From contig JACJZQ010000016.1 of NCBI GenBank assembly GCA_020635495.1, forward strand, positions 1 through 64,000: a stretch of DNA of 64,000 nucleotides. The letters are read 5' to 3'. Below the pieces are notes generated by a model that was not told the origin of the DNA, did not search any database, and saw only the letters and a list, made by a program, of their open reading frames with translations. The translations under genes were made by a program, and so were the position numbers. The number at the start of each line of letters is the position of its first letter. The stretch's first letter is position 1. The DNA comes from Flavobacteriales bacterium. GTDB lineage: Bacteria; Bacteroidota; Bacteroidia; UBA10329. Shown here piece after piece: positions 16,503 through 25,728 of the stretch.

Positions 16503-18993
16503 GTATTTTCAATTTTTGTTGCTGGTTGTTGTTGCGCTGTTCGTGCAGTCAACATCTGCACAAGGGCAGATAACTGTTGGTACAGAAAAACTTGATTATT
16601 CATCACCGAAACAGTACGAGGTCGGTGGAATTACGGTAACAGGTACCAGATACCTCGATAAGAAAGTGCTGATTCTGTTGTCTGGTCTTTCTCAAGGAGA
16701 AACTATTCAGGTTCCAGGAGAGGCAATTACCGAAGCTATCAGAAAGCTTTGGGACCAAGGCCTTTTCAGTGATATCGATATCAGGGCCACCAGAATTGAA
16801 GACGGCAAGATCTACCTTGACATCAAGCTTCAAGAACGCCCTCGTCTCAGTAAGTATGCGTTCAAAGGAGTGAAGAAGGGAGATGCCAATGACATTCGTG
16901 AGTCAATTCCGCTTATCAAGGGAAAGGTTGTCACAGACAATATCATCGTCTCTACGGAGAACATCATCAAGAACCATTACATCGACAAGGGTTTCTTGAA
17001 TGTGGAGGTGAACACCGTGATGGAGAAAGACTCCACATTGCCAAACAGCGTCATTCTCAAGTTCAACGTTGATAGAAAGAAGAAGGTCAAGATCGGGCGC
17101 ATCATCTTTAGAGGAAACGAAGAAGTGAAAAAGGGCAAGCTGGCCCGCTCTATGAAGGAGACAAAACAGCGCAGATGGTGGCGTGTTTGGAAAACATCCA
17201 AGTTCTTGGATTACGAGTACGAGAATGATAAGAAGGCCATGATTGCCAAGTACAATCAATTAGGCTATCGCGATGCTCGGATAATCAGTGACACCATTTA
17301 TTCGAACAGGGATGGGTCCATCAACGTGGAGATCAATCTTGAAGAAGGCCGTAAGTATTACTTCCGAAATATTACGTGGGCGGGTAACACCAAGTATTCT
17401 TCCGAGACACTCGGAAAGCTGCTGGGTATTAAGAAGGGAGACATATACGATCAGGCAAGATTGGAGGCCAACCTGTTCATGAACCCGAATGGGCGTGATG
17501 TCAGTTCGCTCTATTTGGATGACGGTTACCTTTTCTTCAATGTGGAGCCGGTAGAGATTCTGGTTGTGAATGACAGTATTGACCTTGAGATGCGGATCCG
17601 AGAAGGAAAGCAGGCCACCATTAACAAGGTGACGGTTGTGGGTAATACTAAAACCAATGACCACGTGATCTTGCGAGAGATCAGAACCAAACCAGGTCAG
17701 TTGTTCAGCCGTGCTGATATAATCCGTTCGCAACGAGAGCTGTCTCAGCTTGGGTATTTCAATGCCGAGACACTTGGTGTAGAGCCAAAACCGAATCCGG
17801 TGGATGGAACGGTGGACATTGAATACACCGTAGAGGAAAAGCCTTCGGACCAGATAGAACTTTCCGGTGGTTGGGGTGCCGGCCGTATTGTTGGAACGCT
17901 CGGAGTGTCGTTCAACAACTTCTCATTGAGAAACATGTTCAAGAAAGGAGCTTGGCGACCACTTCCTGCTGGAGATGGCCAACGATTGAGCCTTAGAGCA
18001 CAGTCTAACGGCCTGTTCTTCCAATCTTACAACTTCTCTTTCATGGAGCCGTGGTTGGGCGGTAACAAGCCCAATGCCTTCAGTATTTCTGCCTATCACT
18101 CAGTACAGTCCAACGGAATACAACGTGGTGAGGCCAACAGAGAATCTATCAAGATCACAGGTGTTTCTGTAGGATTGGGTTCAAGACTGAAGTGGCCAGA
18201 CGACTTCTTCTCCATGCAGCATGAGTTGAACTATCAGAACTACATCTTGGAGAATTATCCGTTGATCGCTGGTTTCAACAATGGAAATTCACACACGGTC
18301 AGTTATCGTTTCACATTGTCCAGAAACTCTATTGGCGACCCGATTTTCCCGACCTACGGTGCCATACTAACGGGTAGTGTTGAACTTACACCTCCATTTG
18401 CAGCCATGACCGGTCTGGACGTGAATAATGCACAGCCCTCCGAAAAGTATCAGCTGATCGAGTACCATAAATGGAAGTTCGATGCCAAGTGGTACATCAG
18501 TTTGGCAAAGAATTTGGTTATTGAGACCAAGATGCAGTTCGGTTTCCTTGGATTCTACAACAAAGATCTTGGAGCCGCACCATTTGAAAGATTCTACGTT
18601 GGTGGAGATGGTTTGAGTGGTTTCGGACTTGATGGTAGAGAGATCATCGCACTGCGTGGATACGATAACAATTCATTGACACCGGCAATAAATGGAAGCC
18701 AAGTTGGAGGAACGATTTTTACCAAGTATGGAGCAGAGGTCAGATATAGGGTGTCGCCCAATCCGCAAGCAACGGTTTACATTCTCGCGTTTGCTGAAGC
18801 TGGTAACTCGTACCTTAAGTTCAGCGACTACAAGCCGTTCCAACTCAGAAAATCTGCTGGGGTTGGAGTTCGTATCTTCCTACCCATGTTCGGGCTCTTG
18901 GGGCTTGACTACGGATGGAGATTTGATGACGTACCTGGTTACCCGAACATGGCCCCTGGTCAGTTCCACTTTTCAATCGGACAACAATTCTAA
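16483..18993 (+). CDS. bamA: Outer-membrane protein assembly factor BamA
   Basis: This is a protein of about 836 residues with a signal peptide (core FLLLVVVALFVQSTSAQ), five POTRA modules in the first 440 residues (for example ITVTGTRYLDKKVLILLSG, IIFRGNEEVKKGKLARSM, ITWAGNTKYSSETLGKLLG, VTVVGNTKTNDHVILREIRTKPG), and a C-terminal barrel with EPWLGGNKPNAF, the LRGY lid motif (EIIALRGYDNNSL) and terminal FHFSIGQQF. It folds outer-membrane proteins. The start is uncertain: GTG 16483 has a GGAAAG five bases upstream and GTG 16495 gives a shorter signal peptide; both overlap uppS. Two OmpH chaperone genes follow, 12 bases away. Confidence 0.95.
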   Translation: MSRSVPKYFQFLLLVVVALFVQSTSAQGQITVGTEKLDYSSPKQYEVGGITVTGTRYLDKKVLILLSGLSQGETIQVPGEAITEAIRKLWDQGLFSDIDIRATRIEDGKIYLDIKLQERPRLSKYAFKGVKKGDANDIRESIPLIKGKVVTDNIIVSTENIIKNHYIDKGFLNVEVNTVMEKDSTLPNSVILKFNVDRKKKVKIGRIIFRGNEEVKKGKLARSMKETKQRRWWRVWKTSKFLDYEYENDKKAMIAKYNQLGYRDARIISDTIYSNRDGSINVEINLEEGRKYYFRNITWAGNTKYSSETLGKLLGIKKGDIYDQARLEANLFMNPNGRDVSSLYLDDGYLFFNVEPVEILVVNDSIDLEMRIREGKQATINKVTVVGNTKTNDHVILREIRTKPGQLFSRADIIRSQRELSQLGYFNAETLGVEPKPNPVDGTVDIEYTVEEKPSDQIELSGGWGAGRIVGTLGVSFNNFSLRNMFKKGAWRPLPAGDGQRLSLRAQSNGLFFQSYNFSFMEPWLGGNKPNAFSISAYHSVQSNGIQRGEANRESIKITGVSVGLGSRLKWPDDFFSMQHELNYQNYILENYPLIAGFNNGNSHTVSYRFTLSRNSIGDPIFPTYGAILTGSVELTPPFAAMTGLDVNNAQPSEKYQLIEYHKWKFDAKWYISLAKNLVIETKMQFGFLGFYNKDLGAAPFERFYVGGDGLSGFGLDGREIIALRGYDNNSLTPAINGSQVGGTIFTKYGAEVRYRVSPNPQATVYILAFAEAGNSYLKFSDYKPFQLRKSAGVGVRIFLPMFGLLGLDYGWRFDDVPGYPNMAPGQFHFSIGQQF

Positions 18994-19005
18994 TTCTATA
19001 GTATC

Positions 19006-19533
19006 ATGAAAAGAAGTGTTCTTACAATCATCGCAGTAGCATTCGCTATTTCAACTTACGCACAGCGTTTCGGTTATGTCGATTCCAATTACATACTGGA
19101 AAGCATTCCTGAGTACCAGCAAAAGCAGAACGAATTGGACGAGATTTCTGTTCAATGGCAGCAGGAAATTGAGGCCATGTATGCCGAGATAGACAGAATG
19201 TACAAAGATTATCAGGCTGAACAGATATTGCTTACAGATGACATGAAGCGCAAGCGCGAAGAGCAGATCATCGAAAAAGAGAAGGAAGCCAAGGAAAAGC
19301 AGAAGCAGCGTTTCGGTTATCAGGGAGACCTGTTTCAGAAGCGGCAGCAGTTCACTAAGCCGATACAGGACAAGGTTTACGCAGCCATAAAAGAGTTGGC
19401 AGACGCCAGAGGATATGCGGTCATTTTTGACAAAGCCGGGTCATTGACCATGCTGTACACATCGGCAAAATACGACCTAAGCGAAGACGTGCTTGACGAG
19501 TTGGGCTACTCTGTCAAGACCGAGGAGAAATAA
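19006..19533 (+). CDS. OmpH/Skp family periplasmic chaperone (first copy)
   Basis: The 175-residue product has a signal peptide (MKRSVLTIIAVAFAISTYAQ), a conserved RFGYVDSNYILESIPEY start, a long charged coiled-coil arm (about 50-115, rich in E, K and Q), and a return strand AIKELADARGYAVIFDKAG. This is the Skp jellyfish fold, which holds unfolded outer-membrane proteins for BamA. It lies 12 bases after bamA and 33 bases before its paralogue. A role in delivering clients to BamA is inferred from family and position. Confidence 0.92.
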   Translation: MKRSVLTIIAVAFAISTYAQRFGYVDSNYILESIPEYQQKQNELDEISVQWQQEIEAMYAEIDRMYKDYQAEQILLTDDMKRKREEQIIEKEKEAKEKQKQRFGYQGDLFQKRQQFTKPIQDKVYAAIKELADARGYAVIFDKAGSLTMLYTSAKYDLSEDVLDELGYSVKTEEK

Positions 19534-19566
19534 ATCTTTAATATTGCGCCCCGAAAATCAAAAACA

Positions 19567-20064
19567 ATGAAAAAACTGATCATAGCAGTTATTGCAATCG
19601 CATTTACGTTCCCAGCTCTTGCGCAGCAAAAGTTCGGACATATAGATTCTGGAGCTCTTTTGGAGTTGATGCCAGAGAAGAAGAAAGCTGAAACGGAATT
19701 GGAGGCATTCGCCAAAGAATTCCAAACAGCATTGGAAGACATGGCCAAGGAGTACGAAGGAAAGGTTCAAACATTCCAAGCAGAAGAAAAAGGAATGGTT
19801 GCCACCGTTAGAAACACCAAAATGAGAGAAATCGCTGACCTTGAAAGAAGAATTCAAGAGTTCCAGCAGCAGGCTCAAGAAGAAATTGCCAATAAAGAGC
19901 AGGAAGTGCTGACACCGATCATCGACAAGGCACGTAAGGCTATAGATGAGATAGCAAAGGAGAAAGGATACACTTACGTATTCGACAGTTCTTTGGGTGT
20001 TCTCCTTTATGCAGACGATAGCGAAGACATTCTTGCAGACGTGAAAGCTAAGTTGGGTCTGTAA
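19567..20064 (+). CDS. OmpH/Skp family periplasmic chaperone (second copy)
   Basis: The 165-residue paralogue of the preceding gene has a signal peptide (MKKLIIAVIAIAFTFPALAQ), the KFGHIDSGALLELMPEKK start, a charged coiled-coil arm about 40-120, and AIDEIAKEKGYTYVFDSSLGVLLYAD at the end. Tandem skp genes downstream of bamA are usual in Flavobacteria. The two copies differ in arm composition, so they may prefer different clients. A strong terminator follows. Confidence 0.92.
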   Translation: MKKLIIAVIAIAFTFPALAQQKFGHIDSGALLELMPEKKKAETELEAFAKEFQTALEDMAKEYEGKVQTFQAEEKGMVATVRNTKMREIADLERRIQEFQQQAQEEIANKEQEVLTPIIDKARKAIDEIAKEKGYTYVFDSSLGVLLYADDSEDILADVKAKLGL

Positions 20065-20091
20065 GATTCAATAAGTATTTGACCATCTTTA

Positions 20092-20118
20092 AGCCCGTCC
20101 ACCAGACGGGCTTTTTTT
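20092..20118 (+). terminator. Strong terminator that runs into the murI start codon
   Basis: AGCCCGTC and GACGGGCT form a perfect 8-pair stem around a 5-base loop, followed by seven T ending at 20118. The murI ATG is at 20119, directly after the T-run. It ends the bamA-skp transcript and leaves no room for a normal ribosome-binding site if murI is reached by read-through. Confidence 0.85.
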
Positions 20119-20952
20119 ATGGATTACCGACCAATAGGCATATTCGATTCGGGCTACGGAGGTCTTACCGTACTGCGTGAAGTGGCGGCCCTGCTTCCCG
20201 AGTACGACTATCTCTATCTGGGAGATAACGCACGGTCTCCGTACGGTACACGTTCGTTCGCGAGCGTTTACACCTACACCAAAGAATGTGTGTTTGAACT
20301 GTTCAACAAAGGATGCCCGTTGGTTATTCTGGCCTGCAACACGGCTTCTGCCAAGGCGCTGAGAAGTATCCAACAAAAGGACCTTCCTAAAATGGACCCG
20401 AAGCTTCGAGTATTAGGCGTAATCAGGCCTACGGCAGAGGTCATCGGTAACTATTCTTCCTCTAGGAAAGTGGGAGTTCTTGGTACTTCCGGTACGGTGG
20501 TTTCAGAATCCTATCCCATGGAAATTGCCAAGACATTTCCGAGTGTCAAGGTGCATCAACAGGCCTGTCCGATGTGGGTTCCGCTGATAGAGAATGATGA
20601 GCACAACGGACCAGGAGCTGATTATTTCGTGAAGGAATACGTGGATCAATTATTGGAGAAGGACCCCGAAATAGACACCATTCTACTTGGTTGCACACAC
20701 TATCCGTTATTGGCGGATAAGATCCGTAAATATGTGCCTGACCATGTTAAGATCCTATCTCAAGGAGAGATTGTGGCCGAAAGCCTGAAAGACTATTTAC
20801 ATCGACATCCAGAAATGGAGCAAACCCTCAGCAAAGGTGGTTCAAGAAGGTTTCTGACAACGGACGATACCTCAGCCTTTGATGCACATGGTTCCACTTT
20901 CTTCGGTAGCGATATCCGGTCAGAACATTGTGTCATTGATCACCTGGGTTGA
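20119..20952 (+). CDS. murI: Glutamate racemase
   Basis: The 277-residue cytoplasmic enzyme makes D-glutamate for peptidoglycan. Both catalytic cysteines are visible: Cys73 in ILACNTASAKAL and the second in LLGCTHYPLL, with the N-terminal IGIFDSGYGGLTVLRE and the GDNARSPYG loop. No alternative start could give a complete IGIFDSG strand, so the ATG at 20119 must be right although it abuts the terminator T-run. The end is convergent with the gamma-carbonic anhydrase gene. Confidence 0.95.
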   Translation: MDYRPIGIFDSGYGGLTVLREVAALLPEYDYLYLGDNARSPYGTRSFASVYTYTKECVFELFNKGCPLVILACNTASAKALRSIQQKDLPKMDPKLRVLGVIRPTAEVIGNYSSSRKVGVLGTSGTVVSESYPMEIAKTFPSVKVHQQACPMWVPLIENDEHNGPGADYFVKEYVDQLLEKDPEIDTILLGCTHYPLLADKIRKYVPDHVKILSQGEIVAESLKDYLHRHPEMEQTLSKGGSRRFLTTDDTSAFDAHGSTFFGSDIRSEHCVIDHLG

Positions 20953-20971
20953 TGTAGTTGCAGAATAGGAA

Positions 20972-20989
20972 TCAGGTTCATTTACCTGA
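20972..20989. terminator. Weak hairpin between convergent murI and carbonic anhydrase genes
   Basis: TCAGGT and ACCTGA pair perfectly around a 6-base loop; the hairpin overlaps the last codons of the minus-strand gene. No clear T-run follows on either strand, so termination is only possible, not shown. Confidence 0.3.
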
Positions 20990-21496
20990 GTTATACCACC
21001 CGCTGTACATCACGTACTTGGCGGCTATGCCTTTTAACGTTTCAGCCGTGGATGCTGGCAATTCCTTTACCTTTTTGGCAGGTGTACCCGCATAGATGCA
21101 GTTGGGCTCAAGTATTTGATTCTCGAGAACAACTGCCCCTGCCGCCACAATGGTTCCGGACGGAACTACGGCATTGTCCATTACAATGGCGCCCATGCCT
21201 ATCAAAACGTTATCGTGTATCTCACAGCCATGTACAATGGCATTGTGCCCAACGGTCACGTCATTTCCAATTCTAGTGGCGCTTTGCTCAAACGTACCAT
21301 GCACCACCGCCCCGTCTTGGATATTGACCCTGTCTCCGAGGATCAGGTCGTTCACATCTCCTCTCAGTACACAGTTATACCAGAAACTGCAATTATTGCC
21401 AGCCGTAACCCTTCCAATGATGGTGGCGTTCTCTGCAATGAAACAATCCGCTCCCAATTGCGGTGTTACGCCATTCAGTGTTCTTATCAAAGACAT
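20978..21496 (-). CDS. Gamma-class carbonic anhydrase family hexapeptide-repeat protein
   Basis: The 172-residue left-handed beta-helix protein shows the gamma-CA pattern: FIAENATIIGRVTAGNNCSFWYNCVLRGDVNDLILGDRVNIQDGAVVHG, then a histidine pair in VTVGHNAIVHGCEI that would bind metal, and the YrdA-like AGTPAKKVKEL ending. It may hydrate CO2 or be an acyl/metal-binding relative; many YrdA/PaaY proteins have weak activity. The ATG at 21496 is preferred over an in-frame TTG nine bases upstream. Confidence 0.88.
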   Translation of the reverse strand: MSLIRTLNGVTPQLGADCFIAENATIIGRVTAGNNCSFWYNCVLRGDVNDLILGDRVNIQDGAVVHGTFEQSATRIGNDVTVGHNAIVHGCEIHDNVLIGMGAIVMDNAVVPSGTIVAAGAVVLENQILEPNCIYAGTPAKKVKELPASTAETLKGIAAKYVMYSGWYNSGK

Positions 21497-21610
21497 TTTA
21501 AACAACCTGTTTTACGTTCAAACGTCAAATAAACGAAACACCTCGAATTGCACTCGGCATTACGGATAGGCACGTAGAATTTCCTTAAAATTGTAGCTAT
21601 TGAACGAAAC

Positions 21611-24600
21611 ATGGTCAACACGCGGTTCAGATTTTTAAGTAGCATCCTTTTTGTACTTGTTTCGCTGAGTTCAATGGCACAGGAATGCGGTATCATCTAC
21701 GTGTCTCCAACAGGGGCCACGTCTGGTACAACGGGAACAAGAGACAACCCTGCCGATCTTCTGCATGCATTTACACTGGTAGACCCGGCCAACAACCACA
21801 TGCGGTTGGCTCATGGCGTATATGATCTTACCGAGACGTTGGACATTCCTTCAGATATTGTCTTTGAAGGTGGATTTGAAGAAGGAACATGGTTCAAAAC
21901 CAATGCAGATTCTACCATCATTCATCGAGACGCCAATAACCATGATGTTGCCAATGCGGCACTCATAGCGCTGCGTGTTGAGAATCAAAGCGATTTCAGA
22001 ATTCAAGACATCACCATCAAGGTAGATGATGCTCCGGGTAACGGTGTCAGTATCTACGGAATTTACCTTTCTGGCTGCGCTGATTATTACATCTCGAGAT
22101 GTATTGTAATTACAGGCGATGGCTCGGATGGTCTTCCGGGTACGCAGGGCATTCAAGGTATTTCAGGAGCAAATGGTGCTGACGGTGAAACAGGAGAGGC
22201 AGAAGGTCCTTGCTGCCGAGCAGGAGGTGCCGGAGGTGCAGGTTCATTCCCGGGTAGCAATGCCGGTGGAAATGGAGGTGATGGTGGCGAATGGGGCGGA
22301 TTCGACCTTACTGAGGTCTGCGACCCGATATTCAATTTCTGTTCTTGGCTAGTGGTGCCAGATAGTGAATACACCAACCCTGGACATGATGGAGAAAGTG
22401 GTGCAGGAAACGGAGCTGGAATAGGTGGGCCACGCGGATCGGGTGTGTGCGAATACACCTACGCGCTGAGCACGTGTGTTGCCTCTACCATAAACCATGG
22501 AGAAGATGGTTCTGAAGGTTTGGAGGGTGTTGATGGTGCCGAAGGATTACAAGGAATTGGCGGATACGCAGGAGGTTTCTATGCCCCAGGGGTTGGATTT
22601 GATGGAGACCCGGGGCTTACTGATGGAGCCGGAGGTGGCGGAGGCGGTGGCGGAGGTGCCAAAGGATGCGAGCCTGCCGCTGTTGATGTTGATATTACTT
22701 CTGGTTCAGCACCTTTCACCAGTGATACGGTTTATAATACGGCCGGCACTGGTGGTGGCGGTGGCGGTGGCGGAGAAGGCGGCCAACGAGGAAATGGCGG
22801 TATCGGTGGTACGGGAGGCGGAGGTGTCTTCTGTATTTTCACGTTTAACAACGGCACCAATGGGGTAATTCAAGACTGTTATTTCCTGCCTGGGCAGGGA
22901 GGAATTGGCGGGCAGGGAGGCCCTGGTGGACCCGGTGGATTTGGAGGTGAAGGTGGCCAAGGCGGAGTTATTGGAGACAACGGCCCCAACGCAAGCTGTA
23001 ACAATGGCCAAGGCGGAGATGGTGGCCGTGGCGGAGATGGCGGCATGGGAGGTCAAGGAGGTAAGGGCTCCAACGGTGCTAGCGAAGGATTGGTACAGAT
23101 AGACGGAACTCCGGTTCTTGACCCGGATATTTTCAACCAGTTTGAACCGGAGATCAGAGTAGATTATTTTGGATGTACCAATTCTAACGTACGCGTTGAA
23201 ACAGATGCCACAGGTGTCCTGAATTGGATTTTCGGTTTCGGGGCGGAACCGCAGAACAGTTCGGAACAAGTGGATACGGTACAATACAGCGGCCTTCTAG
23301 GCTCTCGAAACCTAACACTTATTGTTGATGGTGTGCCGTATTTCTATGCGAACTATCTGCTGATCGAGGAAGATTTCGACCCACCCGTAATTGACGCATC
23401 CCGCAACACCATCTGTGTTGGAGAATCTACCGATATCTCCACAACATTTGTTGGCGAGACCTATGCTTGGACCATTCCGGGAGGCTCCATTACATCCTCA
23501 ACTGATCAGAGTCCTGGTACTGTGACGTTCAACTCGCCTGGAGATTATGTGGTTGAATTGATTGCCACAAGCTGTTGCGGAACTTCACGGGCGACAGACA
23601 CCATCCATGTGCTAGAGCAAGTGGATGTTGATCTTGGTGATGACCTGAGAGCCTGTTTCCTCGGAGACCTGCCCGTGCTGGATGGAAACGGAAACGAAGG
23701 TGCCGAGTACACATGGTATTTGGATGGTTTCCCAACGGGGCTTCCGGTTCAGACATTGGAAACCACCGTTACAGGAACATATGGGGTTGAGGTGAGATAC
23801 GGACCAAGTTGCGCTGGAACAGACAGCGTGTATGTTGAGATTTACACCGTTTCACCAGTTGATCTAGGCCCGGACCAAGCGATCTGCGAAGGGAGTCCGT
23901 TACCCATTTTGAATGCAGGAATTGAATCTGCCGATTATGCTTGGACAGTAGATGGAAACCCGATCGGCACCAACAATATTGAGTTGGAAGTGAACCTGCC
24001 AGGAACCTATGCGGTTTCGGTAATTGAAGAAGACGGCTGTTCTGGAGAGGATGAATTGGAGGTGATTGTCAGTGAACCATTCGTGTTCTTAGGTGCTGAC
24101 ATCAATGTGTGCGAGAATCAATCGTTCCCCATTCTGGATGCTGCCAATCAAGGGTCTACGTACGAGTGGTTCTATGAAGGAACTCAACTAACGGGAGAAA
24201 CAGACCAGCAGCTGCAGACAACCCAAGGAGGGGCATATCAGGTCACCATCACCAACGTTTATGGTTGCCAAGCGTCCGATGAGTTGGAGATAAACACATT
24301 CCTGCAGATCAATGCATCCTTTACAGGCCCAACCGCTGCCACGTTGGGAGCCACGGTTTCTTTTCAAGATGTTACGACACCCGCGGTCAATTCTTGGACC
24401 TGGAATTTCGGAGATGGAACACCTATCGTATCACAGCAAAACCCGAGTCATGCGTTTACGGCAATCGGTCCTCGGCCTGTTTTCATGGTGGCATCCAACG
24501 GAATCTGTTCCGATACCGCCTACTCCGTGGTAGATGTAAGTTGGAATTGTCCTCAGTTGGGGCTGACCGCCAACTTCTCTACCAACACGGATACGGTGGT

Positions 24601-25084
24601 TCTGTCCGGGTTAGGTAACGTGGAATGCACCAATCTGAGCCAGAACGCAACTCAATACGTTTGGGATTTCGGAGACAATACGGGAACAGTGCCAACAGTA
24701 AACCCCATACATGTTTACACAGAGCCGGGAACGTATACCATTACGCTCACGGCCATCAACTACAACTGTACCACCATCACCACGCAAAGCATTATTGTGG
24801 TTGAATTCGGTGTTGGAATTGGCGAAGTGGTTTCGGACAATCATCTGATCGTTTATCCGAACCCGAACACGGGGTTGTTCACGGCTGAGTTGGAATTGGA
24901 TTCTCCTTCGGCATTGCAAATTGAGTTGAACAATGTGCTGGGACAACGGGTTTATCAGAACAGCGTTAAGCCGCAAACCTATTGGAGAAAAGAGTTTGAC
25001 TTGAATTCTTACGTGAAGGGAGTTTACTTCCTGCGTATCTCTACTGATTTTGGCACGCTTCAACGCCAGATTATCATCGAATAA
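21611..25084 (+). CDS. Giant secreted glycine-rich, collagen-like and Ig/PKD-domain protein with T9SS tail
   Basis: The 1157-residue protein has a signal peptide (ending LSSMAQ) and a pectate-lyase-like beta-helix start (about 30-170: ARGVYDLTE-type AHGVYDLTETLDIPSDIVFEGGF, FRIQDITIKVDD). Next comes a Gly-X-Y collagen-like run (about 173-199) merging into a glycine-rich tract to about 493. It then has four cysteine-containing immunoglobulin-like repeats (DLGDDLRACFLGDLPVLD, DLGPDQAICEGSPLPILN, FLGADINVCENQSFPILD), two PKD domains (WTWNFGDGTP, YVWDFGDNTG) and a T9SS type A tail (VYPNPNTGLFTAELEL, GVYFLRIS). I infer a surface adhesin or matrix protein. No enzyme motif is evident. Confidence 0.82.
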   Translation: MVNTRFRFLSSILFVLVSLSSMAQECGIIYVSPTGATSGTTGTRDNPADLLHAFTLVDPANNHMRLAHGVYDLTETLDIPSDIVFEGGFEEGTWFKTNADSTIIHRDANNHDVANAALIALRVENQSDFRIQDITIKVDDAPGNGVSIYGIYLSGCADYYISRCIVITGDGSDGLPGTQGIQGISGANGADGETGEAEGPCCRAGGAGGAGSFPGSNAGGNGGDGGEWGGFDLTEVCDPIFNFCSWLVVPDSEYTNPGHDGESGAGNGAGIGGPRGSGVCEYTYALSTCVASTINHGEDGSEGLEGVDGAEGLQGIGGYAGGFYAPGVGFDGDPGLTDGAGGGGGGGGGAKGCEPAAVDVDITSGSAPFTSDTVYNTAGTGGGGGGGGEGGQRGNGGIGGTGGGGVFCIFTFNNGTNGVIQDCYFLPGQGGIGGQGGPGGPGGFGGEGGQGGVIGDNGPNASCNNGQGGDGGRGGDGGMGGQGGKGSNGASEGLVQIDGTPVLDPDIFNQFEPEIRVDYFGCTNSNVRVETDATGVLNWIFGFGAEPQNSSEQVDTVQYSGLLGSRNLTLIVDGVPYFYANYLLIEEDFDPPVIDASRNTICVGESTDISTTFVGETYAWTIPGGSITSSTDQSPGTVTFNSPGDYVVELIATSCCGTSRATDTIHVLEQVDVDLGDDLRACFLGDLPVLDGNGNEGAEYTWYLDGFPTGLPVQTLETTVTGTYGVEVRYGPSCAGTDSVYVEIYTVSPVDLGPDQAICEGSPLPILNAGIESADYAWTVDGNPIGTNNIELEVNLPGTYAVSVIEEDGCSGEDELEVIVSEPFVFLGADINVCENQSFPILDAANQGSTYEWFYEGTQLTGETDQQLQTTQGGAYQVTITNVYGCQASDELEINTFLQINASFTGPTAATLGATVSFQDVTTPAVNSWTWNFGDGTPIVSQQNPSHAFTAIGPRPVFMVASNGICSDTAYSVVDVSWNCPQLGLTANFSTNTDTVVLSGLGNVECTNLSQNATQYVWDFGDNTGTVPTVNPIHVYTEPGTYTITLTAINYNCTTITTQSIIVVEFGVGIGEVVSDNHLIVYPNPNTGLFTAELELDSPSALQIELNNVLGQRVYQNSVKPQTYWRKEFDLNSYVKGVYFLRISTDFGTLQRQIIIE
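22130..23090 (+). repeat. Collagen-like and glycine-rich coding tract
   Basis: About eight Gly-X-Y triplets (22130-22207, G-LP-G-TQ-G-IQ-G-IS-G-AN-G-AD-G-ET-G) lead into a tract where GGT, GGC and GGA codons dominate, including runs of nine or ten glycines near 22630 and 22750. Synonymous glycine codons vary within the tract, so it is under protein-level selection rather than being a simple DNA expansion. Cysteine-containing spacers (for example EGPCCRAGG, AKGCEPAAV) interrupt it. Confidence 0.85.
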
Positions 25085-25089
25085 GCATT

Positions 25090-25695
25090 ATGGAAAAGAC
25101 GATTCCTTACACCATTTACGCAGAAAGTACGCCCAACCCGACCACAATGAAGTTTGTGGCAAACCGACTTTTGTTGGAAAAGGGACTGGCCGAATACACC
25201 AGCATGGAAGATGCCAAAGGCAGTCCGCTGGCGTTGAAATTGTTCGGGTTTCCGTTCGTAACGGGAGTGTTTATCCAAGACAACTTTATCACGGTAATGA
25301 AATCTGACATGATATCTTGGGAAGATGTTGTGCTGGAGTTGCGTGAGTTTATCCGTGATTATCTGAATGCTGGAGGAGAGATCATTACCGAATTTGATGC
25401 AACGTCCGTTCAGTCTCAAGAGCAGGTGGCAGCTACAACGGTTCATGCCGAGGCGCAGTCTGAGTTGGAAGAAAAGATCATTGCCATTCTTGACAATGAG
25501 GTCGGCCCAGCTGTTGCCCGAGATGGCGGAAACATCACTTTCAAGGGCTACGATAATGGCGTAGTTAACGTGGTTTTGAGAGGAGCATGCAGCGGCTGTC
25601 CTTCTTCTACCGTTACGCTTAAAAATGGTATTGAGACGTTGCTTAAGAATCGCCTTCCGGGAGAGATAAGCGAGGTTGTGGCCATTAATGGCTAG
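25090..25695 (+). CDS. Nfu-type iron-sulfur cluster scaffold protein
   Basis: The 201-residue protein has two domains: an N-terminal Nfu_N domain (about 8-95, IYAESTPNPTTMKFVANRLLL, PLALKLFGFPFVTGVFIQDNFITV) and a C-terminal NifU-like domain (about 125-195, EEKIIAILDNEVGPAVARDGGNITF). The cluster-binding CxxC is in RGACSGCPSSTVTL. It carries 4Fe-4S clusters to apo-proteins, which could include lipoate- or Fe-S-dependent TCA enzymes. It begins five bases after the giant T9SS gene, but I see no functional tie. Confidence 0.93.
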   Translation: MEKTIPYTIYAESTPNPTTMKFVANRLLLEKGLAEYTSMEDAKGSPLALKLFGFPFVTGVFIQDNFITVMKSDMISWEDVVLELREFIRDYLNAGGEIITEFDATSVQSQEQVAATTVHAEAQSELEEKIIAILDNEVGPAVARDGGNITFKGYDNGVVNVVLRGACSGCPSSTVTLKNGIETLLKNRLPGEISEVVAING

Positions 25696-25728
25696 AGATT
25701 CCGTTGTTGAGTTGATTATTCCAGCTAT

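Noticed and set aside
22130..23090. Tandem DNA repeat or CRISPR-like pattern in the glycine tract
   Set aside because: It is in frame, codon use varies, and the pattern follows the Gly codon; it is coding low complexity.
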